Origin: Streptomyces sp. MZ04
Lineage (GTDB): Bacteria > Actinomycetota > Actinomycetes > Streptomycetales > Streptomycetaceae
Reading direction: 5' to 3'
DNA length: 46,073 bases
Assembly: GCF_004684775.1 (NCBI RefSeq)
Contig: NZ_SRIC01000037.1
Span: 1 to 46,073 of the forward strand
Below the pieces are notes generated by a model. It saw nothing but the letters and a program-made list of their open reading frames with translations, was not told the DNA's origin and did no database searches. Position 1 is the stretch's first letter; each line of letters starts with the position of its first letter. Position numbers and translations under genes: made by a program. Below are positions 32,660-40,839 of the stretch, piece after piece.

Positions 32660-33625
32660 ATGAAGAGCCCCCTCCTGTCCCTGCCCGGCGCCGTCCCCGC
32701 CGAGGGCGTGGACGAAGGCGTCGCCGCCCACTACGGCGATCTGTTCCGTGAGCAGCGCGCCCTCGCCGACGGCACCGGTCTCGTGGACCTCTCGCACCGC
32801 GGCGTCGTCACCGTCTCCGGCCCCGACCGGCTGAGCTGGCTGCATCTGCTGCTCACCCAGCATGTGAGCGAGCTGCCCGTCGGCCGGGCCACCGAAGCGC
32901 TGATCCTCTCCGCGAACGGCCACATCGAGCACCACCTCGCCCTCGTCGACGACGGCGAGACCGTGTGGGCGCACGTCGAGCCCGGCACGCAGGACGCGCT
33001 GGTCGCGTACCTGGAGAGCATGAAGTTCTACAACCGGGTCGAAGTCGCCGACCGCACGGACGAGTTCGCGGTCGTGCACCTGCCAGCCGGTTCGATCGCG
33101 CCGGTCCCTGACGGTGTCGTCGTACGTGAGATTCCGCACGGCAGGGACCTGTTCCTGCCGCGTACGTCCCTTGAGTCGTACGCCGACGAGAACGGCCCGG
33201 CGATCGGCATCCTCGCCTACGAGGCGCTGCGCGTGGAGGCGCACCGGCCGCGGCTCGGCTTCGAGACCGACCACCGCACGATCCCGCACGAGCTGGGCTG
33301 GATCGGCTCGGCGGTGCATCTGCAGAAGGGCTGCTACCGCGGCCAGGAGACGGTCGCCCGCGTCCAGAACCTGGGCAAGCCGCCGCGCCGCCTGGTCTTC
33401 CTGCACCTGGACGGCAGCGAGGTCCACCTGCCGGTGGCCGGCACGGAGCTGCGCCTCGCCTCCGAGGGCGCGGAGGGCCGCAAGCTGGGCTTCATCACGA
33501 CGGCCGTACGCCATCACGAGCTGGGCCCGATCGCGCTGGGCCTGATCAAGCGGAACGTACCGGTGGACGCGGAGCTGATCGCGGGCACGACGGCGGCGGC
33601 GCAGGAGGTCGTGGTCGAGCCGTAG
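32660..33625 (+). CDS. ygfZ: YgfZ/GcvT-like folate-binding Fe-S maintenance protein
   Basis: 321 aa. The signature K-G-C-Y-x-G-Q-E is exact (LQKGCYRGQE, Cys225). Fold is GcvT-like: a folate-binding domain with LVDLSHRGVVTVSGPDRLSW near the start. YgfZ needs tetrahydrofolate and the Cys to maintain certain Fe-S enzymes, including MiaB-type proteins. The ATG at 32660 is preferred over GTG at 32648 because of the -10 box. Lies 34 bp after nur; convergent with dtd. Confidence 0.9.
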   Translation: MKSPLLSLPGAVPAEGVDEGVAAHYGDLFREQRALADGTGLVDLSHRGVVTVSGPDRLSWLHLLLTQHVSELPVGRATEALILSANGHIEHHLALVDDGETVWAHVEPGTQDALVAYLESMKFYNRVEVADRTDEFAVVHLPAGSIAPVPDGVVVREIPHGRDLFLPRTSLESYADENGPAIGILAYEALRVEAHRPRLGFETDHRTIPHELGWIGSAVHLQKGCYRGQETVARVQNLGKPPRRLVFLHLDGSEVHLPVAGTELRLASEGAEGRKLGFITTAVRHHELGPIALGLIKRNVPVDAELIAGTTAAAQEVVVEP

Positions 33626-33650
33626 GGCAATCGGGCAGTCGGACCCTGGC

Positions 33651-34076
33651 TCACATCTCCAGCAGGACCGTGAAGGGGCCGTCGTTCGTCAGCGAGACCC
33701 GCATCTGGGCTCCGAAGCGCCCGGTCGCCACCGTCGCGCCCAGCGCCCGCAGTTGGGCGACGACCTCGTCGACGAGGGGCTCGGCGACATCGCCGGGCGC
33801 GGCGGCGTTCCAGGTGGGCCTGCGGCCCTTGCGCGCGTCGCCGTACAGCGTGAACTGGCTGATGACCAGCAGCGGCGCGTCGATGTCCGAGCAGGACTTC
33901 TCGTCGTCAAGCATCCGAACGGACCAGAGTTTGCGGGCCAGTTGGGCCGCCTTCTCCTTGGTGTCCTCGTGGGTGACCCCCACGAGGACACAGAGCCCTT
34001 CGCCGATGATCTCGCCGACCGTCTCGCCGCCGACGACGACGCTCGCCCCGTCCACCCTCTGCACCACAGCACGCAT
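33651..34076 (-). CDS. dtd: D-aminoacyl-tRNA deacylase
   Basis: 141 aa, normal length. Motifs [17 protein letters not shown] (the SQFT loop) and [11 protein letters not shown] (the NxGPxT loop; Phe replaces the usual Val) form the active site at the dimer interface. It removes D-amino acids from mischarged tRNA. ATG at 34076 opens MRAVVQRV, the standard family start. Longer in-frame sequence is spacer. Confidence 0.95.
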   Translation of the reverse strand: MRAVVQRVDGASVVVGGETVGEIIGEGLCVLVGVTHEDTKEKAAQLARKLWSVRMLDDEKSCSDIDAPLLVISQFTLYGDARKGRRPTWNAAAPGDVAEPLVDEVVAQLRALGATVATGRFGAQMRVSLTNDGPFTVLLEM

Positions 34077-34264
34077 ACCGACCATCATGCCGTGCCCTGT
34101 CGTGCCGGCCGTGCCCCGTACGGCCCCGACGCCTTGCTCCAAGGCGTGCTCCTGAACCCCCCATCTGGGGCCGATTAGGGGCACTCGCTCACATAGCGGC
34201 CACCCGGGGTGGCACGATGCTCACACGCGGTGTACCGCGCCGGTCGAGGGGACGGTAGAGCCAC

Positions 34265-34906
34265 ATGAGCACACCAAGTACGGGGCAGCCGCCCGGACCT
34301 GTGTCGCTGACCCGCATGAGCGCCGCACGACGTACGAACGTGCCGCGTCCGCCCACGCAGCGCACGGGCAGCCCGGTCGTCCTGCCCGATCAGGTGGAGC
34401 ACGACCTGTCCGCGCTGCTCCTGCGCGAACTGCGCGAGCTGCGACGTGACGCGCAGCAGAACGAGGCGGACCTCAGTTACGTACGACGTCTGCTGCAGGG
34501 ACGGATCGACATCCTGCGGGCCGAGGCGGCCCGCCGCAGGGACCCGCAGGCGCCGGACCCGGAGGGGAAGGCCGGGCCGGTAGGACCTGTCGTCGACCGG
34601 CTCTCGGAGATCCTCAGGGACGCCCCGGCCCGGCACCGCTCGTCGGCCCGCCATGTGACGCTCGGCACCCCGCACAGCGCGGAGTACGGCCTCCTTGCCA
34701 CGGAGATGCTCGCCGAGGTCGAGCTCTCCGACCTGGAGGCCCGTACGGACGACGAGCTGCACACCGCCATGGGGCGCCTCGTCCGCTGCGAACAGCAGGT
34801 TTCCCGCCGCCGCCAGCAGCTGCAGCGTACGGCGGACGATTGCAGTGCGGAGATCGCCCGCAGGTACCGTGAAGGCGAAGCACAAGTAGACGATCTGCTC
34901 TCGTGA
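34265..34906 (+). CDS. rsiG: anti-sigma factor RsiG (WhiG antagonist, c-di-GMP-binding)
   Basis: 213 aa. Two helices each carry the c-di-GMP motif E-x3-S-x2-R-x3-Q-x3-D: Glu67, Ser71, Arg74, Gln78, Asp82, and Glu176, Ser180, Arg183, Gln187, Asp191. Both are complete. In S. venezuelae RsiG uses them to hold a c-di-GMP dimer and so bind and silence sigma-WhiG, delaying sporulation. The region 90-150 is a Pro-rich linker and short helices. ATG at 34265; ATG at 34313 (MSAARR) is a possible shorter start. A second developmental regulator of this window besides devA/devE. Confidence 0.95.
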   Translation: MSTPSTGQPPGPVSLTRMSAARRTNVPRPPTQRTGSPVVLPDQVEHDLSALLLRELRELRRDAQQNEADLSYVRRLLQGRIDILRAEAARRRDPQAPDPEGKAGPVGPVVDRLSEILRDAPARHRSSARHVTLGTPHSAEYGLLATEMLAEVELSDLEARTDDELHTAMGRLVRCEQQVSRRRQQLQRTADDCSAEIARRYREGEAQVDDLLS

Positions 34907-34967
34907 CCCGGTGATCCCGGCTTCCGCGGGCGGCCGTCACGCCACCTCCGCCCCGGAAGGCCGAAAC

Positions 34968-35930
34968 ATGACCTCCACCGCTGCCTCTCTCATACCTCCG
35001 GTCCTCGCCGAGGTCGTACGATCCGGCTTCGTCGAGGGCCGTCACAGGGGAAGCCTGGTGTTGCTGGCGGCCGACGGCAGCGTGGAGCTGGCGATGGGGG
35101 ACGTGACGGCTCCCGTCTTCCCGCGCTCGGCCAACAAGCCGATGCAGGCCGCGGCGATTCTGCGGGCGGGGCTCGACCTCTCCGGCGAGCGCCTCGCGCT
35201 GGCCGCCGCGAGCCACTCCGGTGAGGGCTTCCACCGGGATCTCGTGCAGAAGATGCTGGCGGAGAACGGCCTGACGGCGGCGGATCTGCAGTGCCCGCCG
35301 GATCTGCCGCTCGACCCGGTCGAGGCCGAGACATATTTGGCAGCGGGTGCCGTTCGTGACCGGGTCACGATGAACTGCTCCGGCAAGCACGCGGCGATGC
35401 TGGCGGTCTGCGAGCTGAACGGCTGGGACGCCGATTCGTACCTCGACCCGGAGCACCCGCTCCAGCGCCTGATCCTGACGGTGGTCGAGGAGGCGGCGGG
35501 CGAGAAGGTCGCCTCCGTCGGCACGGACGGCTGCGGGGCGCCGCTGATGGCGATATCCCTCACCGGCCTCGCCCGCGCCTTCCGCCACTTCGTCCTGGCC
35601 CCCGAGGGCAGCGCCGAGCGCCGGGTCGCGGACGCGATGCGGGCCCATCCCGAGTACGTCGCCGGGACGCGCCGCCCCGACACCTGGCTCATGCGGGAGC
35701 TGCCGGGCGCCCTCTCCAAGATGGGCGCCGAGGCGGTCCAGGCCTTCGCCCTGCCGGACGGCCGCGCGCTCGCCTTCAAGGTGGACGACGGCGGGCTGCG
35801 GGCGCTGGGTCCGGTGCTTGCGCGGGCGCTGAGCTTGGCGGGCGTGGAGGCGGACGTGCTCTCCCGGGTGGGGCGTGTGCCGCTGCTGGGCGGGGCCGTC
35901 GAGGTGGGCGAAATCCGCGCGGCGTTCTGA
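34968..35930 (+). CDS. L-asparaginase, Rhizobium etli type (class 3)
   Basis: 320 aa. Matches the Asparaginase_II family: SxxK at Ser54/Lys57 (RSANKP), Ser82-His83-Ser84 (ASHSGEGFHRD), zinc-site residues Cys137 and Lys140 (NCSGKHAA) and Asp187, Cys189 (GTDGCGAP). These residues correspond closely to the catalytic and zinc-binding set of R. etli ReAV. It hydrolyses asparagine to aspartate and ammonia. Unrelated to E. coli AnsA/B. ATG at 34968 follows GGAAGG. No signal peptide: cytoplasmic. Confidence 0.9.
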   Translation: MTSTAASLIPPVLAEVVRSGFVEGRHRGSLVLLAADGSVELAMGDVTAPVFPRSANKPMQAAAILRAGLDLSGERLALAAASHSGEGFHRDLVQKMLAENGLTAADLQCPPDLPLDPVEAETYLAAGAVRDRVTMNCSGKHAAMLAVCELNGWDADSYLDPEHPLQRLILTVVEEAAGEKVASVGTDGCGAPLMAISLTGLARAFRHFVLAPEGSAERRVADAMRAHPEYVAGTRRPDTWLMRELPGALSKMGAEAVQAFALPDGRALAFKVDDGGLRALGPVLARALSLAGVEADVLSRVGRVPLLGGAVEVGEIRAAF

Positions 35931-36010
35931 GCGGTCTTGTCGAAGTCCGCTGCGGTTCGGCAGCGCCCAGAAGGGGCGCGGGGCTGTGACATGTGCGGCT
36001 CCGCCGCGAA

Positions 36011-36052
36011 GGGGGTCCCCCCTGCTCGAGCGAAGCCGAGAACTTGGGGGAG
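36011..36052 (+). repeat. dispersed palindromic repeat
   Basis: GGGGGTCCCCCC then TGCTCGAGCGAAGCCGAGAA then CTTGGGGGAG. Same element as 9367-9406. It lies in the 197-bp gap 35931-36127, whose flanks (AGAAGGGGCGCGGGGCTGTG, GCGACCAGCCACGACGGACC) are also typical Streptomyces intergenic filler. Confidence 0.75.
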
Positions 36053-36115
36053 CGACCAGCCACGACGGACCCGCGGCCGAAGGAGAATCCAGGTGCACGC
36101 AGACGGCCCCCGGCC

Positions 36116-36121
36116 TAGCGT
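36116..36121 (+). promoter_or_regulatory. -10 box of eis-like gene, leaderless
   Basis: TAGCGT then 6 nt to the ATG at 36128. Confidence 0.5.
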
Positions 36122-36127
36122 GACTCC

Positions 36128-37378
36128 ATGAGCGACATCACCGTCAGGCCCATCGCAGATGACGAGCTGCCGGAGTGGATCCGCGCCTGCAACGCGGGAT
36201 TTCTCCGCCCCTTGGCGACGGTCTCCGACGAGGTCGTCGCCAACCGCAGGGCGAGCGTCGACTACGCCCGCACCCTCGGCGCCTTCGACGGCGACCGCAT
36301 CGTCGCGACCTTCCGCTCCTTCGCACAGGAGCTGACCCCGCCCGGCGGCACCCCCGTCCCCGCCGACGCCGTCTCCAACGTCACCGTCTCCCCGACCCGC
36401 CGCCGCCGCGGCCTGCTCAACCGCATGATGTCCGCCGACCTCGCCGCGGCGAAGGAGCGCGGTGACGTCGTCGCCACGCTCATCTCCGCCGAGTACCCGA
36501 TCTACGGGCGCTACGGCTTCGGGCCCGCCACGGTCGCCACCGAGTGGACCATCGACGTACCGCGGGCCGGGCTCGACGCCCGCGGGGCCGGCCCGGACGA
36601 CGGCGCCCGTATCGACCTCGTGGACGGCGGCGACGTACGCAAGGAAGGTCCCGCACTGCACGAGCGGCTGCGGGCCCGCAGGCACGGTGTCGTCGACCGC
36701 GACGAGCGCTGGTGGCTGCAGAACACCGGGCAGCTGATCACCCCCGAGAATCCATGGACCGAGCCCTTCTACGCGCTCTACCGCGCACCGTCCGGCGAGG
36801 TCGAGGGCCTCGTCGCGTACAAGACGGACGACGAGTGGACCGACGCGAGCCAGCCGCGCAACACCCTGACCGTGCTCGGCCTGATCGCCACCACGCCCGC
36901 CGCCGAGCGCGCACTGTGGCGCTACCTCTGCTCGATCGACTGGGTCACCACGGTCAAGACGGACAACCGGGCCCCCGACGACCTGCTTCCGCTGTTCCTG
37001 CCGGACCCGCGCGCGGCCCGCCTCAGCAGGCAGACGGACTGGCTGTGGGTGCGGATCCTGGATGTCGTACGCGCGCTGGAATCGCGTACGTACGGGACGT
37101 CGGGGTCCCTGGTGCTCGAGATCGCCGACCCCGCGGGCTTCGCCGCAGGCCGCTACCGGCTCGACGCGAGGCCGGACGGTGCGAGCTGTACGCCGACCGC
37201 GGACCCGGCCGAACTGTCCCTCGATGTCGGCGCGTTGGGGACGCTGTGGCTCGGTGACGAGTCCGCGGTGCGGCTGGCCGGGGCGGGGCGGGTGACTCAG
37301 GAGCGGGCGGGCGCGGCCGCTGCCGCCGACTCACTGTTCCGTACACCGAGGCGCCCGTGGTGCCCGGACATCTTCTGA
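36128..37378 (+). CDS. Eis-like N-acetyltransferase
   Basis: 416 aa, the length of Eis proteins (two GNAT-like domains plus an SCP2-like C-terminal domain). First domain has acetyl-CoA loop [15 protein letters not shown] and [17 protein letters not shown], where the Tyr corresponds to the Eis catalytic acid. The protein ends in CPDIF; in Eis the terminal carboxylate of Phe is the catalytic base, so the free C-terminal Phe matters. Mycobacterial Eis acetylates aminoglycosides and other amines; the substrate here is unknown. ATG 36128 is leaderless. Confidence 0.88.
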   Translation: MSDITVRPIADDELPEWIRACNAGFLRPLATVSDEVVANRRASVDYARTLGAFDGDRIVATFRSFAQELTPPGGTPVPADAVSNVTVSPTRRRRGLLNRMMSADLAAAKERGDVVATLISAEYPIYGRYGFGPATVATEWTIDVPRAGLDARGAGPDDGARIDLVDGGDVRKEGPALHERLRARRHGVVDRDERWWLQNTGQLITPENPWTEPFYALYRAPSGEVEGLVAYKTDDEWTDASQPRNTLTVLGLIATTPAAERALWRYLCSIDWVTTVKTDNRAPDDLLPLFLPDPRAARLSRQTDWLWVRILDVVRALESRTYGTSGSLVLEIADPAGFAAGRYRLDARPDGASCTPTADPAELSLDVGALGTLWLGDESAVRLAGAGRVTQERAGAAAAADSLFRTPRRPWCPDIF

Positions 37379-37409
37379 TTTCTTCGAATGATTCTTCGAG
37401 TGGAGCGAC

Positions 37410-37450
37410 TGACCGGACTCCCGGCTCCCCTCCGGATGGGAGCCCGGTCA
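37410..37450. terminator. imperfect bidirectional hairpin
   Basis: TGACCG/CGGTCA outer arms (37410-37415, 37445-37450) and GGCTCCC/GGGAGCC inner arms (37423-37429, 37438-37444), with an unpaired bulge between, in the gap of two convergent genes. Confidence 0.6.
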
Positions 37451-37460
37451 GCCCGTCTGA

Positions 37461-37646
37461 TCAGCCCGACTGGGCAAGCAGCAGGACGAGGATCACGGCC
37501 CCGACCCCGCTGATCTTGGTGTTCTTGGCTTTGATGCCCACGGTCAGCAGGACGAAGGCGACGATGCCCAACGGTCCGTACTTCCACTGGATGAGCTGCT
37601 CGAATCCAATGGCGAGGGCGGCTATGACGATGGCGATGAGCGGCAT
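37461..37646 (-). CDS. small two-helix membrane protein, 61 aa (module 1)
   Basis: Starts MPLIAIVIAALAIGFEQLIQ. Two hydrophobic helices surround the conserved centre FEQLIQWKYGPLGIV and LTVGIKAK. ATG at 37646 follows AAAGGGGGAACGTC. It is a paralog of the 62-aa protein at 38774, sharing FEQ-x2-QW-x-YGP-x-GIV and LTVGIKAK. It is divergent from devE. Function unknown: a holin- or spread-like role, or a membrane partner of the regulator, are possible. The divergent pairing is repeated twice, so the link to the GntR genes is probably functional. Confidence 0.85.
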   Translation of the reverse strand: MPLIAIVIAALAIGFEQLIQWKYGPLGIVAFVLLTVGIKAKNTKISGVGAVILVLLLAQSG

Positions 37647-37753
37647 GACGTTCCCCCTTTCGGGACCGGGCGGGGACCCGGTCCCATCCGGCTGGTAGCC
37701 ATCCGACGGCCAACGGCTGGTGGCCAACCCCGGAGGGTCTTGCCAGGTTGCCT

Positions 37754-37770
37754 AAGTTGGCTACCAACTT
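37754..37770. promoter_or_regulatory. probable operator in the module 1 gap
   Basis: Perfect palindrome AAGTTGG CTA CCAACTT. A further CAACT-17 nt-AGTTG pair overlaps the devE -10 region (37819-37844). The same arrangement stands before devA. Confidence 0.7.
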
Positions 37771-37844
37771 CATCTGAGTTATCTCCGCGATGGCTCGACT
37801 CATAACCACCTTCCGAGCAACTCCCCAAAGATGGCGCGAAGTTG

Positions 37845-37850
37845 TACTGT
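37845..37850 (+). promoter_or_regulatory. -10 box of devE, leaderless
   Basis: TACTGT then 6 nt to the GTG at 37857. Confidence 0.55.
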
Positions 37851-37856
37851 TTGGTT

Positions 37857-38762
37857 GTGAGCCCGGAACATGCCCCCGTCAATGGGATGAAGAGGCCGCA
37901 CACGTCGCACCGCGACGTGGCCGACGAGTTGCGCGAACGGATCAGGTCCGGTGCGCTGCGGCCGGGTCAACGCATGCCCACCCAGGCGGAGTTGGCCGAC
38001 GAGTTCGGTGTGGAGCGAGGCGTCGTACGCGAGGCGCTGCGCATCCTCCAGGGAGAGAACCTGCTGGCGAACGTGTCCAAGGGCAGCCCGGCGACCGTCG
38101 CCGACACCCGTGGACTGCCGCTCGCCGGTCCCGGCGGGGTCAAGCCGCAGCCCACCATGGTCGGCCTCGCGCCGCGCATAGCCGCCGCGTTCGAGGCCCC
38201 GCACGTAGAGATCGACGCACTCTGTCTGACCTCCATCTCGCTCACGATGGCGATCGGGGAACCCCTCCGTCAGATTCACGCCGGACAGCGGAAACCGGCC
38301 AAGGTCACCGTCAGGGTGCTGCTGCCGAGCCGCAGCATCGACCTCGCCTTCCCGGCGCCGGTGGACAGTGGGGACGACGAGGGTGGCCAGGTGCACCGCC
38401 GCTGGCTCGACCAGCGCAACGCGCAGGGGCAGGTGCTTCGCCACAACCTCCTCGCGCTGCGCACCTCGCACGGCATCGACGTAGACGTCTCGTTCCGTGC
38501 CCTGCCGTTCACGCCGCCGGTGAAGCTGTACCTGCTCAACGGCTCGGAGGCGCTGTTCGCGTACTACACCCTCGTCAAGCAGAGCGAGGAGATCGAGCAC
38601 GAGCACATGGAGATGTACGACGCCCAGGGCGCGCAGTCGATGCTCTTCCCCTTTCAGCAGGGTGACGGGCTGCGGGACACGACGTTCGTGGAGCAGTCGC
38701 ATCTGTGGTTCGACGCGCTGTGGGGGACGATCAGCCAGGATCTGGAGCTGGCGCGGCGCTGA
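37857..38762 (+). CDS. devE: GntR-family developmental regulator DevE-like
   Basis: 301 aa. Winged helix at about 15-85 (VADELRERIRSGALRPGQRM, RGVVREALRILQGENLLANV), then an effector domain of about 190 residues from HVEIDALCLTS to SHLWFDALWG. Conserved strands KVTVRVLLPS, IDVDVSFRALPF and PVKLYLLNG recur in DevA and in the membrane protein at 43846. S. coelicolor devE, the devA paralog, has a distinct role in development. Assignment to devE rather than devA comes from order (upstream copy, no HAD gene attached). GTG at 37857 is leaderless. Divergent from the 61-aa membrane protein. Confidence 0.88.
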   Translation: MSPEHAPVNGMKRPHTSHRDVADELRERIRSGALRPGQRMPTQAELADEFGVERGVVREALRILQGENLLANVSKGSPATVADTRGLPLAGPGGVKPQPTMVGLAPRIAAAFEAPHVEIDALCLTSISLTMAIGEPLRQIHAGQRKPAKVTVRVLLPSRSIDLAFPAPVDSGDDEGGQVHRRWLDQRNAQGQVLRHNLLALRTSHGIDVDVSFRALPFTPPVKLYLLNGSEALFAYYTLVKQSEEIEHEHMEMYDAQGAQSMLFPFQQGDGLRDTTFVEQSHLWFDALWGTISQDLELARR

Positions 38763-38773
38763 GTCCGCTCCCC

Positions 38774-38962
38774 TTAGATTGCGGGACCGGTCATCATCAG
38801 CGCGAGGACGACGGCGCCGATGGAACTGCAGGTGGGGCTCTTCGCCTTGATGCCGACGGTCAGGAGCAGCAGTCCGACGATGCCCATGGGCCCGTACTGC
38901 CACTGCACGAACTGCTCGAAGGTGAGGGCGGACACGGCTGCGAGGAGGGCTATGACGGTCAT
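38774..38962 (-). CDS. small two-helix membrane protein, 62 aa (module 2)
   Basis: Starts MTVIALLAAVSALTFEQFVQ; two hydrophobic helices around FEQFVQWQYGPMGIV and LTVGIKAK. ATG at 38962 follows GAAGGGGGAACCATC, nearly the same ribosome-site sequence as in module 1. Paralog of the protein at 37461, about half identical. Convergent with devE (11 bp between stops), divergent from devA. Function unknown. Confidence 0.85.
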   Translation of the reverse strand: MTVIALLAAVSALTFEQFVQWQYGPMGIVGLLLLTVGIKAKSPTCSSIGAVVLALMMTGPAI

Positions 38963-38991
38963 GATGGTTCCCCCTTCTGCCATCTTGAGTG

Positions 38992-39006
38992 AGTTGGCAA
39001 CCAACT
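38992..39006. promoter_or_regulatory. probable operator in the module 2 gap
   Basis: Perfect palindrome AGTTGG CAA CCAACT, matching the module 1 site. Also ACAACT-17 nt-AGTTGT spans the devA -35/-10 region (39054-39082). Confidence 0.7.
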
Positions 39007-39081
39007 TCACTTAAGTTGTCCCCACTTGGTCCGACGTCATAAACAACTTCAAGACAACTGCCCTGAGATGGCGGGGAGTTG

Positions 39082-39087
39082 TATCGT
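39082..39087 (+). promoter_or_regulatory. -10 box of devA, leaderless
   Basis: TATCGT then 6 nt to the GTG at 39094. Confidence 0.55.
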
Positions 39088-39093
39088 CTGGTC

Positions 39094-40014
39094 GTGACTC
39101 AGGAGAACGTTGCAGTGAACGGCAGTAGTGGTGGCAGTAGTAGCGGCAGCAGCGGCAGCGGAAAGCTCTCCCCCCAGGACATCGCCGACGCACTCCGCGA
39201 CCGCATCCGCTCCGGAGCCCTCAAGCCGGGCGACCGTCTTCCCACGCAAGCGGTGCTCGCGGAGGAGTTCGGCGTGGAGCGGGGCACGGTGCGTCAGGCG
39301 TTGCGGACGCTGCAGGGGGACGGGCTGCTCGCGAACGTGAGCAAGGGAAGTCCCCCGAGGGTGGCGGCGGCGCCACAGTCTGTGGTGTCCACGGTCGAGA
39401 AGCCCCAGCCTTCGATGGTCGGGCTCGCGCCCCGCCTCTCGGAGGCCTTCTCGCAACCACACGTCCGGATAGACGTCGTCTCCTTCACGGCGGAGACCCT
39501 GATGATCGCGCTGGGCGAGCCGGTCCGCCTTATCCACGAGGGCCGCCTCCGCCCCGAATCCATCTCCGTACGCATCCTGCTGCCCAGCAGCGACATCGAC
39601 CTGGCCTTCCCGAAGCCGATCGAGGGCGAGGACGAGGGAGGCAGGGTCCACCAGCGCTGGCTCCAACTGCGCAACACCCAGGGCCAGGTGCTGCGCCACA
39701 ACCTGCGGGCCCTGCGCTCATCACACGGCATCGACGTAGACGTCTCGTTCCGCGCGCTGCCCTTCACCACTCCCGTGAAGCTCTACCTCCTGAACGGCGA
39801 GGAAGCCCTGCTCGCCTACTACACGATCGGGCGCAACACCCTGGACGTCGGCACCACGGAGGTGGAGGCGTACGACGTCGGAGGCCTCGTGTCCCCCCTC
39901 TTCTCCTTCCAAAAGGGGGCGACCCATCGGGACACGGCATTCGTCGACGAGTCGCAGAAATGGTTTACCGCCCTCTGGGAAACCATCTCGACTGACCTGA
40001 CACTCTCTTGGTGA
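39094..40014 (+). CDS. devA: GntR-family developmental regulator DevA
   Basis: 306 aa. A Ser/Gly-rich N-terminal stretch (SSGGSSSGSSGSG) not present in DevE precedes the winged helix (about 25-95, LKPGDRLPTQAVLAEEFGVE). The effector domain follows with SVRILLPSSDIDLAFPKPI, IDVDVSFRALPFTTPVKLYL and ESQKWFTALWETI. DevA is needed for aerial development and sporulation in S. coelicolor and represses its own gene; palindromes before the gene support autoregulation. The stop overlaps devB by 4 bp (GTGA). GTG at 39094 is leaderless. Confidence 0.92.
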   Translation: MTQENVAVNGSSGGSSSGSSGSGKLSPQDIADALRDRIRSGALKPGDRLPTQAVLAEEFGVERGTVRQALRTLQGDGLLANVSKGSPPRVAAAPQSVVSTVEKPQPSMVGLAPRLSEAFSQPHVRIDVVSFTAETLMIALGEPVRLIHEGRLRPESISVRILLPSSDIDLAFPKPIEGEDEGGRVHQRWLQLRNTQGQVLRHNLRALRSSHGIDVDVSFRALPFTTPVKLYLLNGEEALLAYYTIGRNTLDVGTTEVEAYDVGGLVSPLFSFQKGATHRDTAFVDESQKWFTALWETISTDLTLSW

Positions 40015-40748
40015 CTCCTGATACGACGCAGACTGAGTGGATGGCAGAAGAGGCCGAGAACCTTCGAGAACTGATCACTCCCGCCCGTTTCGTGCTCTTC
40101 GACTTCGACGGGCCCATCTGCCGGCTCTTCGCCGGGCATTCGGCGGAGCAGATAGCGGGTGATCAGGTGCGCTGGCTCGAGGAGCGGGGCCTGCGCGGCC
40201 TGCTGACCAAGGAGGAACGGGAGCAGCCGGATCCGCACGCCGTGCTGCGCGCGGTAGACCGCAGGCATCCCGGCAGCGATCTGGTGGCCGAACTGGAGGA
40301 ACGTCTCACCCAGCAGGAACTCAGGGCGGTGAGCTCCGCCTGGCCCACCCAGTACGCGGACCCGCTCATCATGACGTGGCACGCGATGGGCTCGCGCCTG
40401 GCCATCACGACGAACAACTCCCCCAAGGCGGTGACGAGGTACCTCGGCACCCGGGGTTTGAGCCGCTGCTTCCAGCCCCACATCTACGGCCGCACCCAGG
40501 ACCTCCACCTCCTCAAGCCACACCCGCACTGCCTGAACCGGGCCCTCAACGCGATGGGCGCGGAGCCGGCGGCGGCCCTGATGATCGGCGACGCCCCGAC
40601 GGATTACGAGGCGGCCAGGGTCGCCGGGGTGGGCTTCTTGGGCTACGCGCGTAATAAGCGCAAGGAGAGGCTGTTGCGGGCTGCGGGGGTAGAGCATGTG
40701 GTCGGTTCGCTGGAGCCGGTGCTGAAGGTTTTGCGGGGGCAGGCGTGA
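40011..40748 (+). CDS. devB: HAD-superfamily phosphatase-like protein DevB
   Basis: 245 aa. HAD motifs: I, LFDFDGPIC (Asp31, Asp33); II, ITTNNS; III, Lys in LLKPHPHCL; IV, MIGDAPTDYEAA. The cap is a helical insert between motifs I and II. The fold predicts phosphatase activity on a small molecule; natural substrate unknown. GTG at 40011 overlaps the devA stop, so devAB are one coupled operon, as in S. coelicolor. Confidence 0.92.
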   Translation: MTPDTTQTEWMAEEAENLRELITPARFVLFDFDGPICRLFAGHSAEQIAGDQVRWLEERGLRGLLTKEEREQPDPHAVLRAVDRRHPGSDLVAELEERLTQQELRAVSSAWPTQYADPLIMTWHAMGSRLAITTNNSPKAVTRYLGTRGLSRCFQPHIYGRTQDLHLLKPHPHCLNRALNAMGAEPAAALMIGDAPTDYEAARVAGVGFLGYARNKRKERLLRAAGVEHVVGSLEPVLKVLRGQA

Positions 40749-40827
40749 GGCGTCGCTCGGATCCAGCGAAGCGATCAACCTTCGGTCCAATTTGACCGGA
40801 AGTGGTTTGCTCGGCGTCCGGCAGAGT

Positions 40828-40833
40828 TACGGT
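40828..40833 (+). promoter_or_regulatory. -10 box of the decayed third gntR
   Basis: TACGGT then 6 nt to the GTG at 40840. Confidence 0.45.
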
Positions 40834-40839
40834 CGGCGT

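Noticed and set aside
40792..40839. TTG at 40792 as start of the third gntR
   Set aside because: The -10 box at 40828-40833 lies downstream of it; GTG at 40840 has the same spacing as devA and devE.
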